Source: Deltaproteobacteria bacterium (GTDB taxonomy: Bacteria > Myxococcota_A > UBA9042 > PHBI01 > JACKFB01). From it: a DNA stretch of 64,000 bases. Of the stretch, positions 32,451 to 41,400 are shown in pieces. A program made the translations under genes and the position numbers. The stretch lies in assembly GCA_020632695.1 (NCBI GenBank), contig JACKFB010000018.1, forward strand, positions 40,180 to 104,179. Direction: 5' to 3'. The notes under the pieces were generated by a model, which was given only the letters and a program-made list of their open reading frames with translations, made no database searches and was not told where the DNA came from. Position 1 is the stretch's first letter. Each line of letters starts with the position of its first letter.

Positions 32451-35400
32451 TGCGTCGCAAGGCCGTGAGTGCCGCAAGAACCGATAGTGCCACCCACCAC
32501 GCGCTGCCGCCCGACGTTGCGTCGCAACCAGAGCCCTGGGTGACCGGCTGCGGGCCCTGAGCTGAGAGCGCCGGCACCGCGCGGCTCGCCATGGAAGGCC
32601 GCGCCATCTCTGCGCCGATGGGACCGGGCGGGCCGACCAGCGTGTCGTCGGGGGCGCCAGGGCCGATGTCGCCGCCGGTGGAGACCTCGTGGCCGACCTG
32701 GGTCTCCGGGCTCGAGCCCGCGTCGGGGCCGCTGGTACCTGCGTCAGGGGTGCCGCCGGTGTCGGCGGACCCCGAGGCGTCGGCGATCGTCCCCGGGTCG
32801 GGGGGCGCGACGACGCTCTCGGTGAGGCGCAGCCGCCGCCAGGCGGAGGGCTGGGCGTACACATCGAGCCCGGCCCAGTCGTTGGTGACGTAGCCGCCGG
32901 CGCCGGCGTTGTTCAGCGCGAGATCGGCGCCGAGGATCTCTCCCACTCCAGGCTGCACGCCCAGGGCGCTCCAGGGGATGCGGAGCTCGGCGCTCCACCC
33001 CGCGTCGGCGATGGCGTCACCCACGGCGCCCTGGACCATGACGGCGGTGACCACGCCCAGATCGACGGCCGGGTTGGCGGAGTCTCCAGCGCCCGCAGCG
33101 TCGAAGACGTCACCCAGCACCGTCAGGATGATGTGCCGATCGTCGCCGTCGGGCTCCGAGGTCAAGGTCAGCGCCGGGTCCAGCAAGAGCTCGACGCCGT
33201 CGGACTGCCACAGATCGACGCTGTCCTTTCCGGAGGCGGGCGAGGCCAGGTGGGTGTCGGCGACCGACACGGCCATGTAGAGCGCCTCGGGCGTCCACAT
33301 CAGCCGGAAGTCCGCGGTGGCGTCGCCGCTGGCGAGCGTGAGCGCGCTCAGCTCGTCCCACTCGTCGAGGCTGCCGTCCACGGCCAGCGCCGACGGCGCC
33401 GCGGGCACGTCCAGGGTGGGCACCTCGGGGATGTCGCAGATGTTCGGCGTCAGGATCCCGCACAAGGAGCCGGCGGCGCATCCGCCGCAGTAGAGTGTGC
33501 CGCCGCACCCGTCGGGGACGTTGCCGCACTCGGCCACCGCCGCCGCGCAGGAGGTCGGCTCACAGGTGCTGCCGCAGACGTTGGGGGCGTTGGCGCCGCA
33601 GGCCTTGCCGCTCCCGCAACCGCCGCAGTCGAGGGTGCCACCACAGCCGTCGCCGACGGTGCCGCACTGGGCGCCGAGCTGGGAGCAGGTCTTGGGCACG
33701 CACACCGAGCCGCACACGTTCGGCGCAACGGCGCCGCACGCCTGCCCCGAGGGGCAGCTGCCGCACTTCAGCGTCCCGCCGCACCCGTCGCCGATGCTGC
33801 CGCATTCGGCGACCAGATCCGCGCAGGTCTTGGGGACGCACACCTTGCCGCAGAGGTTGGGGGATTCGATGCCGCAGCTCTGGCCGGCGGGGCAGCCGCC
33901 GCACTCCACGGTCTGGCCGCAGCCGTCGGCCAGCGCTCCGCAGGCGTTGCCGCAGGTCTTCGGGATGCACACCGCGCTGCAGGTGTTCGGGGCGACCAGG
34001 CCGCACTCGCTGCCCGCCGCGCAGCCACCGCAATCCAGCGTCCCGCCGCAACCATCGGGCGCCGAGCCGCACTGGATGCCCGCGCCCTGGCAGGTGATCG
34101 GGTCGCAGGGCGGCGGCTGCAGGGGCAGCAGCTCCTCGATCCGACTGGCCAGCGCGTCTCGCGCCGCGAACACGGCCTCGGGCGTGGCGCTGGTCACCTC
34201 GGAGGGAGACGGGAAGAGCGCCTTGGCCGTCGCGCGAGCGAAGTCGCCGTCGCCCAGCGTCTCCAGCAGGTGCAGGTACTCGTAGTCCTCCATCCCCTCG
34301 CGGATGAGCTTCATGCGCATCGACTCGATGGGGATGTCGGTCTTCCCGCCGATCTTCGCCGGGGTCCCGGGGTAGAAGAGCGTGCCGTCGCCGTTGCCGG
34401 AGAAGTCGCACGAGTTCGTCCACGCCGTCTTGAGCATGTGGGTGGTCTGGAAGTACAGCTCGCCCTGGATGCGGTGCGTGTAGGCCAGCCACTCCATCGC
34501 GCGGTTCTGGATGGCCGCCGAGTCGATGGCGTAGGAAGGCCAGCCCGAGTACCAGGGGTCCACCGTCGGGCTGCAGCCGGTCCCGCATCCGTGGGAGATG
34601 CACGACTGGTACCACCAGAGCTGCTTTCGCGGGGTCTTGGCGAGGAAGGCGTCGTAGGTGCTGCGCTGGTCGGTGCCGCCCTTGGGGTGCATGTACTGGA
34701 CGATGGGCACCAGGATGTCGATGTGGTCGGTCAGGCCCTGGCTCGTGGCGTCCTTCAGGTCCGTGGTCACCAGGGTGGAGACCCCGGCGGACTGGACGAC
34801 GGTCGCCTGCGGCTTGATGGAGCTCCACGGGCAGCCGGCGGGGGGCTCATCGCAGGTGTAGTCGAAGGCGACATCGCCCCAACCCTTCGCGTCGAAGTGC
34901 GCCTTCCACGCGGACAGCTTCGAGCTCACCGCGGTCAGCCGCAGCGAGGTGAGGCGCGCTCCCTGCAGGCGCGTCGGAGCGGTCCCCGAGAGCAGCGGCC
35001 CGTAGGTGGCGTCGAAGTCGGCGTAGGTGCCGAAGTTGTAGACGACCCCCTCCAAGGAGATGCGGTGGTCGAGGGCGGCCCGCGCGTAGAGGAGGTGGTA
35101 CTTCTCGACGCCCGCGTCGTATCCGCAGGCCTCGTAGGAGCCGTGGTGGGCTTCGCAGGCGTCATCCCAGCCCATGCCGTACGCGGACTTGAGCGTGGCG
35201 GTGCTGGGCAGGTCGAAGGCCCGCACCGTGAGCTGCACCGGGATGGTGATGCTGCCGATGCCGGAGCCGTCGACCGTCACGTGCCCCTGGTAGGAGCCGG
35301 CGGGGGTGCCCGGGGGCACGAAGATCTCGACCCACACGGCGCGGGACTCACCGGCCGGCACATCGAAGGGGAAGGCGTTCCGCTTCTCGCTGAAATAGGG

Positions 35401-35796
35401 GTCCACGTCGGGGATCATCGGGTCGGGCCAGCCGCCCTTGGCGCCCTCCGTGTTCGAGGGGGTCACCACGGTGTAGAGGCCCTCGCGGTAGAGTACGATC
35501 CGCGTCGCGGGGATCGTCGCGCCGCCGGGCCCTGTCAGGGCGCTGGCGCTCATCGAGACAGCCTGCACACCGCCGTCCAGGGCCTGCACGACGACCTGGA
35601 AGGCCTCGAACTCGTTGCGCGCCGCCGAGACCGTGGCGACGAGGCTGGACGGGGCAGGGGTCGCGGGCCGGATCTTGGTGAGCGCGTGGGTCACCCCCAC
35701 CTTGCCCGTGGCCGCCGACGCAGGTGGAGCCTGGGAGACCAGCCACAGCGACGCCAGGCACCCGGCGAGGTGCAGCGCTGGGATGCGGCTCATCAT
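32404..35796 (-). CDS. large DUF4091 surface protein with Cys-rich repeats and MYXO-CTERM-like tag
   Basis: 1130 residues. Signal peptide to ~residue 28 (PPASA). Residues ~30-555 are DUF4091 (AARNEFEAFQVVVQA, DEPPAGCPW, LIREGMEDYEYLHLLE). Residues ~560-790 contain six Cys-rich units of about 40 residues (CVPKTC..CG..DGCGGTLDCGGC..G..CG...PNVC). Residues ~800-990 are a CBM9-like beta-sandwich (AVDGSLDEWDELSALTL, SDGVELLLDP). A Thr/Asp/Gly/Pro linker ends in GCDATSGGSAWWVALSVLAALTALRRINRHRR, a Gly-Cys / hydrophobic helix / Arg sorting tag of the MYXO-CTERM kind that would anchor it at the cell surface. ATG at 35796 has AGGAG five bases upstream. Probably a surface glycan-binding or -cleaving protein. 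Confidence 0.9.
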   Translation of the reverse strand: MMSRIPALHLAGCLASLWLVSQAPPASAATGKVGVTHALTKIRPATPAPSSLVATVSAARNEFEAFQVVVQALDGGVQAVSMSASALTGPGGATIPATRIVLYREGLYTVVTPSNTEGAKGGWPDPMIPDVDPYFSEKRNAFPFDVPAGESRAVWVEIFVPPGTPAGSYQGHVTVDGSGIGSITIPVQLTVRAFDLPSTATLKSAYGMGWDDACEAHHGSYEACGYDAGVEKYHLLYARAALDHRISLEGVVYNFGTYADFDATYGPLLSGTAPTRLQGARLTSLRLTAVSSKLSAWKAHFDAKGWGDVAFDYTCDEPPAGCPWSSIKPQATVVQSAGVSTLVTTDLKDATSQGLTDHIDILVPIVQYMHPKGGTDQRSTYDAFLAKTPRKQLWWYQSCISHGCGTGCSPTVDPWYSGWPSYAIDSAAIQNRAMEWLAYTHRIQGELYFQTTHMLKTAWTNSCDFSGNGDGTLFYPGTPAKIGGKTDIPIESMRMKLIREGMEDYEYLHLLETLGDGDFARATAKALFPSPSEVTSATPEAVFAARDALASRIEELLPLQPPPCDPITCQGAGIQCGSAPDGCGGTLDCGGCAAGSECGLVAPNTCSAVCIPKTCGNACGALADGCGQTVECGGCPAGQSCGIESPNLCGKVCVPKTCADLVAECGSIGDGCGGTLKCGSCPSGQACGAVAPNVCGSVCVPKTCSQLGAQCGTVGDGCGGTLDCGGCGSGKACGANAPNVCGSTCEPTSCAAAVAECGNVPDGCGGTLYCGGCAAGSLCGILTPNICDIPEVPTLDVPAAPSALAVDGSLDEWDELSALTLASGDATADFRLMWTPEALYMAVSVADTHLASPASGKDSVDLWQSDGVELLLDPALTLTSEPDGDDRHIILTVLGDVFDAAGAGDSANPAVDLGVVTAVMVQGAVGDAIADAGWSAELRIPWSALGVQPGVGEILGADLALNNAGAGGYVTNDWAGLDVYAQPSAWRRLRLTESVVAPPDPGTIADASGSADTGGTPDAGTSGPDAGSSPETQVGHEVSTGGDIGPGAPDDTLVGPPGPIGAEMARPSMASRAVPALSAQGPQPVTQGSGCDATSGGSAWWVALSVLAALTALRRINRHRRPLATPVVAD
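33420..34115 (-). repeat. six Cys-rich tandem units in the surface protein gene
   Basis: Six imperfect ~115-120-base units encode the DGCGGTLxCGGC repeats. They diverge at many third positions, so the array is not a recent duplication. Confidence 0.8.
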
Positions 35797-35942
35797 ACGC
35801 GCTCCTGGCGTCCGCTTGGTGGGGCGGGGAGGGCGAGCGATCGGCACGATCACCCGCTCCGCTCGCCCGAGTGTAGCAGGCGCCACCACGGAGCAGCAAG
35901 GTTGGTGCCTCTACCCGGGACGCGCCCGGGCTCCGACCGGTC

Positions 35943-36353
35943 TCAGTCGACGACGGGGATCAGCCCCTCGAGGCCGACGCGCGCCAGCTCGCGGCGGAAC
36001 TCAGGCGAGACGTGACGCAGGTAGACGCGCCGCTTCCCGTCGAGCATGCAGCGCCCGTAGAGCCGCACCAGCGCGGCCAGCCCGCCGCCATCCAGGTCCG
36101 GGTCGCAGGCCAGTGAGATAGCCAGCACCTTCTCGCCCGACTCCTCGGCCTCGGCCACCAGCTCCACCAGAGACGGCTTGCGGGCCGGGCGCAGGTACTC
36201 GCGGGCTTCCGCCCACTGGGAATCGGCGTCGGCGTCGGCGCCCTGTCCGCGACCGCCGTCGCGCGCGGCGTCGTTCGCGAACGCGCCGGGAGGCAGCGAG
36301 TCGTCGCCGTCCGCGCCCGTCACGAGCTTCTGGATTTCTACCCGGCTCAGCAT
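35943..36353 (-). CDS. small STAS-like protein
   Basis: 136 residues from MLSRVEIQKLV. The N-terminal half is acidic and low in structure (DADADSQWAEAREYL); the C-terminal ~70 residues (VLAISLACDPDLDGGGLAALVRLYGRCMLDGKRRVYLRHVSPEFRRELARVGLEGLIPVVD) follow the beta-alpha pattern of STAS/anti-sigma antagonist domains, ending with the usual '..L...gL..L..v' helix-strand. No phosphorylatable Ser is obvious in the loop. The start at 36353 lies one base after the stop of the GT2/sugar-transferase fusion, so it is co-translated and may regulate that enzyme. I discarded the longer in-frame start at 36407 because it reads inside the fusion gene. The STAS call is tentative. Confidence 0.6.
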   Translation of the reverse strand: MLSRVEIQKLVTGADGDDSLPPGAFANDAARDGGRGQGADADADSQWAEAREYLRPARKPSLVELVAEAEESGEKVLAISLACDPDLDGGGLAALVRLYGRCMLDGKRRVYLRHVSPEFRRELARVGLEGLIPVVD

Positions 36354-36354
36354 T

Positions 36355-38151
36355 TCATTGGGCGCCCTTGCCATACCAGACCACCGAGACCGTGCGAAGG
36401 AGTACACGAAGCTCCATCCGCAAGTAAGTAGAAAGTCGATAAAGATGCGCGACGTAGGCGAGGTCGTGCAGGACCTTGTCGCCCACGCCGTCGAAGGTGG
36501 TGTCGTAACCGCACTGGACCTGGGCCCAGCCGGTGATGCCCGGGCGGACGGCGGCCAGCCGCTCGCCGTAGCCGGGGACCTGCGCGGAGAGCGTCGCGAC
36601 GATGCTCGGCCGCTCCGGGCGAGGGCCGACCAGGGTCATCTCGCCGATCAGGATGTTGAAGAGCTGCGGGAGCTCGTCGAGGCGGTGCTTGCGGAGGAAG
36701 CGACCGAGCCGGGTCACGCGCGGGTCGTCCTTGGCGGCCCACACAGGCCCGGACTGAGCCTCCGCGGCCTGGCACATCGTGCGGAACTTCAGCATGTAGA
36801 AGGTCATCGGCGTGCCGTCGGGGCCCCACCGCGTGCGGTCCTGGCGGTAGAACACGGTCCCGCGGCTGTCGAGCTTGATCGCGACCGCGATGACCGCGAT
36901 CACCGGCGCGGTCACCAGGAGGCCGACGCTCGCCGCCGTCAGATCGAAGGTGCGCTTGGCCGCCCGCACCGACAGCGGAGGCTTGGGCCACTGGGCCGCG
37001 AGCGAGGTCACGGGCCGACGCCACAGACCGTCGCGCCGGCGGGTGATGAAGCGGAAGGTGCCTTCGAAGTACGCGAGCTGGGCGGCGAGGCCGTAGCGCA
37101 TCCCGCGCAGCAACCGCACACGACCCAGGGCCGTGCCCTGGAGGGCGAAGGGCAGGGCGGCGCCCAGCACACCTGCGCCGGCGCAGATCAGCGCCGCCCA
37201 CGGGCCGCGCCAGGTCCCGGCGGTCCACACCGCCGAGAGCGCGAGGCTGAAGAGCAGCACGGGCCCGAGGGTCTTCAGGGCCTTGCGGGCCAGCGGAAGG
37301 GCCAGCCGGTCGTGCCTCACGGCGCTGCGGTAGCGCCAGAGCATCTGATAGTTGCCGAAGGCGATGCGCGCCCAGCGGCGATAGAGGGTGCCCAGGCTGT
37401 CCGTCGGCGCGTCCCAGGCCACCGCGTCCGGGCAGAAGGCGATGCGGTAGCCGGCCAGGCGCACGCGCAGCGGGATGACGAAGTCGTCGTTGATCGTGTC
37501 CTCGGGCAGCACGCTCACCAGCGAGCGCCGCACCAGGTAGGCCGCTCCGGCGACGCCGATGAGCAGGTCGCGCTCGGCCTCGGCCTGCCGGAGGCGCTGT
37601 TCGGCGTCCCAGTAGGCGACCTCGGCGCCGGCGGTGGGGTTGACGCCGACCACCGCGTAGCGCGGAGAGGCCAGCCCCACCCGCGGGTCCACCATCGCGC
37701 CGACCAGCACGTCCAGGGCGCCCGGGCTCAGCGTGGCGCTGGCGTCGGTCATCAGGAGCAGATCGCCCGACGCCTCGGCCACGAGCCGGTTCAGCGTCGC
37801 CGGCTTGCCCAGGCGGATGCCGTTGACCAGCAGCCGCACGCCGCGATCCGCATAGCCGCGGACGATCTCATCGGTGCCGTCGGTCGAACCGTCGGAGCAG
37901 ACGAGCACCTCCACCGGGATGCCGCCGTCGGCCATCGCCAGCGCGCCCTCGATCTTCGCCGCGATGTGCTCGGCTTCGTTGCAGGCCGGCACGAGGATGC
38001 TCACGCGGGGGGCCTGGCGCGCGTCGTCGCCCGCCGCCGCCGTGACGTCGCGGGAACGCAGGCGCCGCACCAGGATCGGGTACAGCACGTACGGCGCCGC
38101 GAGCAACAGCGCCAGCAGGAACATGATTGAGATGGGCGCGATCAAGCTCAT
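36355..38151 (-). CDS. fusion: GT2 glycosyltransferase + polyprenyl-phosphate sugar transferase
   Basis: 598 residues combining two families. Residues ~1-380: a membrane-anchored GT2 (N-terminal helix; VSILVPACNEAEHI; VLVCSDGSTDGTDEIV; LLLMTDASATLS; INDDFVIPLRVRLAG; RRWARIAFGNYQ; then several helices). Residues ~398-598: a complete bacterial sugar transferase domain (KRTFDLTAASVGLLVTAPVIAVIAV, VFYRQDRTRWG, FYMLKFRTM, TRLGRFLRKHRLDELPQLFNIL, MTLVGPRPERP, RPGITGWAQVQ). The second half transfers a sugar-1-phosphate to undecaprenyl phosphate; the first half would add the next sugar. It could therefore make the first two steps of the repeat unit in one protein. It starts the leftward pair with the STAS-like gene and is divergent from the NRPS-PKS. 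Confidence 0.93.
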   Translation of the reverse strand: MSLIAPISIMFLLALLLAAPYVLYPILVRRLRSRDVTAAAGDDARQAPRVSILVPACNEAEHIAAKIEGALAMADGGIPVEVLVCSDGSTDGTDEIVRGYADRGVRLLVNGIRLGKPATLNRLVAEASGDLLLMTDASATLSPGALDVLVGAMVDPRVGLASPRYAVVGVNPTAGAEVAYWDAEQRLRQAEAERDLLIGVAGAAYLVRRSLVSVLPEDTINDDFVIPLRVRLAGYRIAFCPDAVAWDAPTDSLGTLYRRWARIAFGNYQMLWRYRSAVRHDRLALPLARKALKTLGPVLLFSLALSAVWTAGTWRGPWAALICAGAGVLGAALPFALQGTALGRVRLLRGMRYGLAAQLAYFEGTFRFITRRRDGLWRRPVTSLAAQWPKPPLSVRAAKRTFDLTAASVGLLVTAPVIAVIAVAIKLDSRGTVFYRQDRTRWGPDGTPMTFYMLKFRTMCQAAEAQSGPVWAAKDDPRVTRLGRFLRKHRLDELPQLFNILIGEMTLVGPRPERPSIVATLSAQVPGYGERLAAVRPGITGWAQVQCGYDTTFDGVGDKVLHDLAYVAHLYRLSTYLRMELRVLLRTVSVVWYGKGAQ

Positions 38152-38455
38152 TAGGCCTCGTGGCTTCCGGCGAGCCCGAGTGGAGGACGCTTACCAGTTT
38201 CCGTCGGACGATCGCGCCCCCGCCTTTAGCGGTGATGCGACCGCGCCCGACCCCCCCTAGCGCAGCCCCTCGTTGAGGTGCCGCTATGATGACAGACGCG
38301 AGCGGCGCGCGTCACGGCTTTTTTCCGACCCATGTAATTACCCGGCACGAGCGAACCGAGTAGCATCGCAGGCGACGAGCGCGATGGGGCGTCCGTTCGG
38401 CCCGACGCCGCGCCACGTACCCCGGCGCCGGCAGGGACCGACGGAGCGGACCAGG
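38152..38455. other. 304-base divergent gap between sugar-transferase fusion and NRPS-PKS
   Basis: No gene is seen. TATGAT at 38285-38290 is the best -10-like hexamer toward the megasynthase, without a matching -35. It would give a leader of about 160 bases that contains the competing hairpins described at 38280-38324. No convincing promoter for the leftward gene was found. Confidence 0.5.
38280..38324 (+). promoter_or_regulatory. possible attenuator in the NRPS-PKS leader
   Basis: Two overlapping hairpins are possible: GCCGCT 38280-38285 with AGCGGC 38301-38306, or GACGCG 38295-38300 with CGCGTC 38308-38313. The second is followed after five bases by six T residues (38319-38324), so it looks like a weak intrinsic terminator that the first would prevent. 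Stems are only six pairs, so this is tentative. Confidence 0.35.
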
Positions 38456-41400
38456 ATGGGCAGAGGCGAGCACGAGGTGGGGGCAGCGGCCGGCGGCGGG
38501 TCGGGGGCAGGCGATCCGGGCTCCCTGGTCCAGCGGTTCCGGGCGGCCGTGGATCGGGATCCGGGGGCGCTCGCGTTGGTCGCTGGCGAGCTCCGCCTCA
38601 CCTACGGCGAGCTGGAGGCGCGGGCCGAGCGCCTGGCGCGCGAGCTGCTGGCGGCCGGGGTGGAGCACGAGACCCTGGTCGGGGTGCGGCTGGATCGCTC
38701 CGCGGATCTGGTGGTCGCGGTCCTCGGTATCATCATCGCCGGCGCGGCCTATCTCCCCCTGGATCCCGAATACCCCGCCGATCGCTTGCGCTTCATGCTG
38801 CAGGACGCGGGCGTCGGCATCGTGGTTACGAGCGTCGCGTATGGCGGCACTTCACCGGACGTCGCCGAATGGGTGTTGGAGGAGGGTCGCGCGGCCGCAC
38901 CGCTGGCGTCCAGCGACCGCGTCGAGCGCCGCGGCGGCGCGCGCAGCCTCGCCTATGTGATGTACACCTCGGGCTCCACCGGGGTGCCGAAAGGCGTGCT
39001 GATCGAGCAGCGCTCGATCGTGCGGCTGGTCTGCGACACCGATTATGCCCGGTTCGGCCCGGGCGAGCGCTTCCTGCTCTTCGCCCCCGCCAGCTTCGAC
39101 GCCTCCACCCTGGAGATCTGGGGCCCGCTGCTCAACGGCGGCGCCCTGGTGGTCGCGCCGGCGGGCCTGCCCTCACTGGGTGCGCTGGGATCGGTGCTGA
39201 GGCAGGGCGGCGTGACGGCGATGTGGCTCACGTCGGCCCTCTTCCACGCCATGGTGGACGACCACCTCGAGGATCTGCGCGGCCTCCGTCAGATCCTGGC
39301 GGGTGGCGACGTACTCTCCCCCGAACGTGTGGCGCGCGTGCTCGACGCGTTGCCCGAGTGCGCGGTCATCAACGGGTACGGTCCGACGGAGAACACCACC
39401 TTCACCTGCTGCTTTCCCATGCACCACGGCGACCCGGTCGGCGCCACCGTGCCCATCGGGCGGCCGATCCCGGGCACCACCGTGCACCTGCTGGACCCGG
39501 AGGGGCGAGCGGTGGCCGACGGCCAGCCCGGAGAGCTCTACACGGGCGGGCTGGGCGTGGCGCGCGGGTATCTGGGGCGCCCCGAGCTGACCGCCGAGCG
39601 CTTCCTGCCCGACCCCTTCGCCGACGCGCCGGACGCGCGGATGTACCGCACCGGCGATCTGGCGCGGCGGCGGCCGGACGGTGTCATCGAGTTCCTCGGC
39701 CGCATCGACGGTCAGATGAAGGTGCGCGGGTACCGCATCGAGCCGGGCGAGGTGGAGGCAGCGCTCAGGGCCCATCCCGCCGTGCGCGACGCCGTGGCCG
39801 GCGCCACCACCTGGCGGGGCGAGAAGCACCTGACGGCTTGGATCGTGCCGCCCCACGGGCAGGCGGCGCCCGATCTGGCGGAGCTGCGCCGCTTCCTGGG
39901 CGCGCGCGTGCCGGCCCACCTCATCCCGACGCGGCTGGTGGCGCTGGACGAGCTTCCGGTGACGCCCAACGGCAAGGTGGACCGCCAGGCGCTGCCCGAG
40001 CCCGCCGAGGTGCGAGGGCTCGGTGCCGGAGCGCCCCCGCAGCGCCCCGGCAGCGGCGCGCGGGTGGCGGCGCTCTTCGCCGAGCTGCTCGGGCTGGACG
40101 GGGTCCCGGGCGACGTGAGCTTCTTCGACCTGGGCGGGACCTCGCTGCTGGCGATGCGGCTGGTCGAGCGTCTGGAGCAGCAGCTCTCGCGCCGCGTGCC
40201 GGTGGTGACGCTCTTCGATCATCCCACCGCCGACGCCCTCGAGGCGTGGCTGGGCAGCGATCCCTCCGCGGCCGGCCCCGACCCCGTGCTCGCCGCCCAG
40301 CTGCGCCGGCAGCGGCGCACCGGCGCGGGCGCCCAGGAGGCCATCGCGATCGTCGGCATGGCCTGCCGCTACCCCGGCGCCGCCGATGTCCGCGGGTACT
40401 GGCGCCTCCTGATCGAGGGGCGTGAGACCACGCGCTTCTTCGAGCCCGGCGAGCTGGACCCGGGTGTGGACCCGGCCGAGGTGGCCGATGCGCACTACGT
40501 CGCGGCGCGCGGCGTCCTCGACGACGCCGACGCCTTCGACGCCGCCTTCTTCGGGATGACGCCGCGGCTGGCCGAGCTGACCGATCCGCAGAACCGCGTC
40601 TTCCTCGAGACCTGCTGGGAGGCGCTCGAGGACGCCGGCTACGACCCGGCGCGCTTCGACGGCCTCATCGGGGTCTGGGGCGGGAAGGTCTACAACTCCT
40701 ATCGCCCGGCCGCCATCGACCCACGCCCGGAGCTGCTCGAGCAGGTGGGCGCTCTGCAGCTCCGCCTGCGAAACGAGAAGGACTACCTGCCGATCTGGGT
40801 GGCCCATGCCCTCGACCTGCGCGGCCCGGCCGTCGCCGTGCAGACCGCCTGCTCGACCAGCCTCGTGGCCGTCGTCAACGCCTGCTTTGCGCTCCAGACC
40901 GGCCAGTGCGACATGGCGCTGGCCGGCGGCGCGGCGGTGACGGCGCCCATCCGCAGCGGGCACCTCTACGTGAGCGGCGGGATGCTCTCTCGTGACGGCC
41001 ACACACGCCCCTTCGACGCCAGCGCCACGGGCACCGTGTTCAGCGACGGAGTGGGCGTGGTGACGCTCAAGCGGCTCAGCGACGCCGAGCGCGACGGCGA
41101 CACCATCCACGCCGTCATCCGCGGCATGGCGCTCAACAACGACGGCGCACACCGCGCCAGCTTCTCGGCGCCCAACGTCGAGGGTCAGTCGGCGGTGGTC
41201 GCGATGGCCCTGGCGCGGGCCGGCTGGGACGCCGACACCGTCCAGTACGTGGAGGCCCACGGCACGGCGACCCCGCTCGGCGATCCCATCGAGGTGGCGG
41301 CCCTGACCCGCGCCTTCCGCCAGTGGACCGAGCGCTCCGGGTTCTGCGGGTTGGGCTCGGTGAAGGGCAACTTCGGACACACCACCGCAGCCGCCGGGGT

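Noticed and set aside
38152..38455. Sigma-54 promoter in the divergent gap
   Set aside because: A GGCAC-like -24 element is present near 38343, but no TGC at the right distance.
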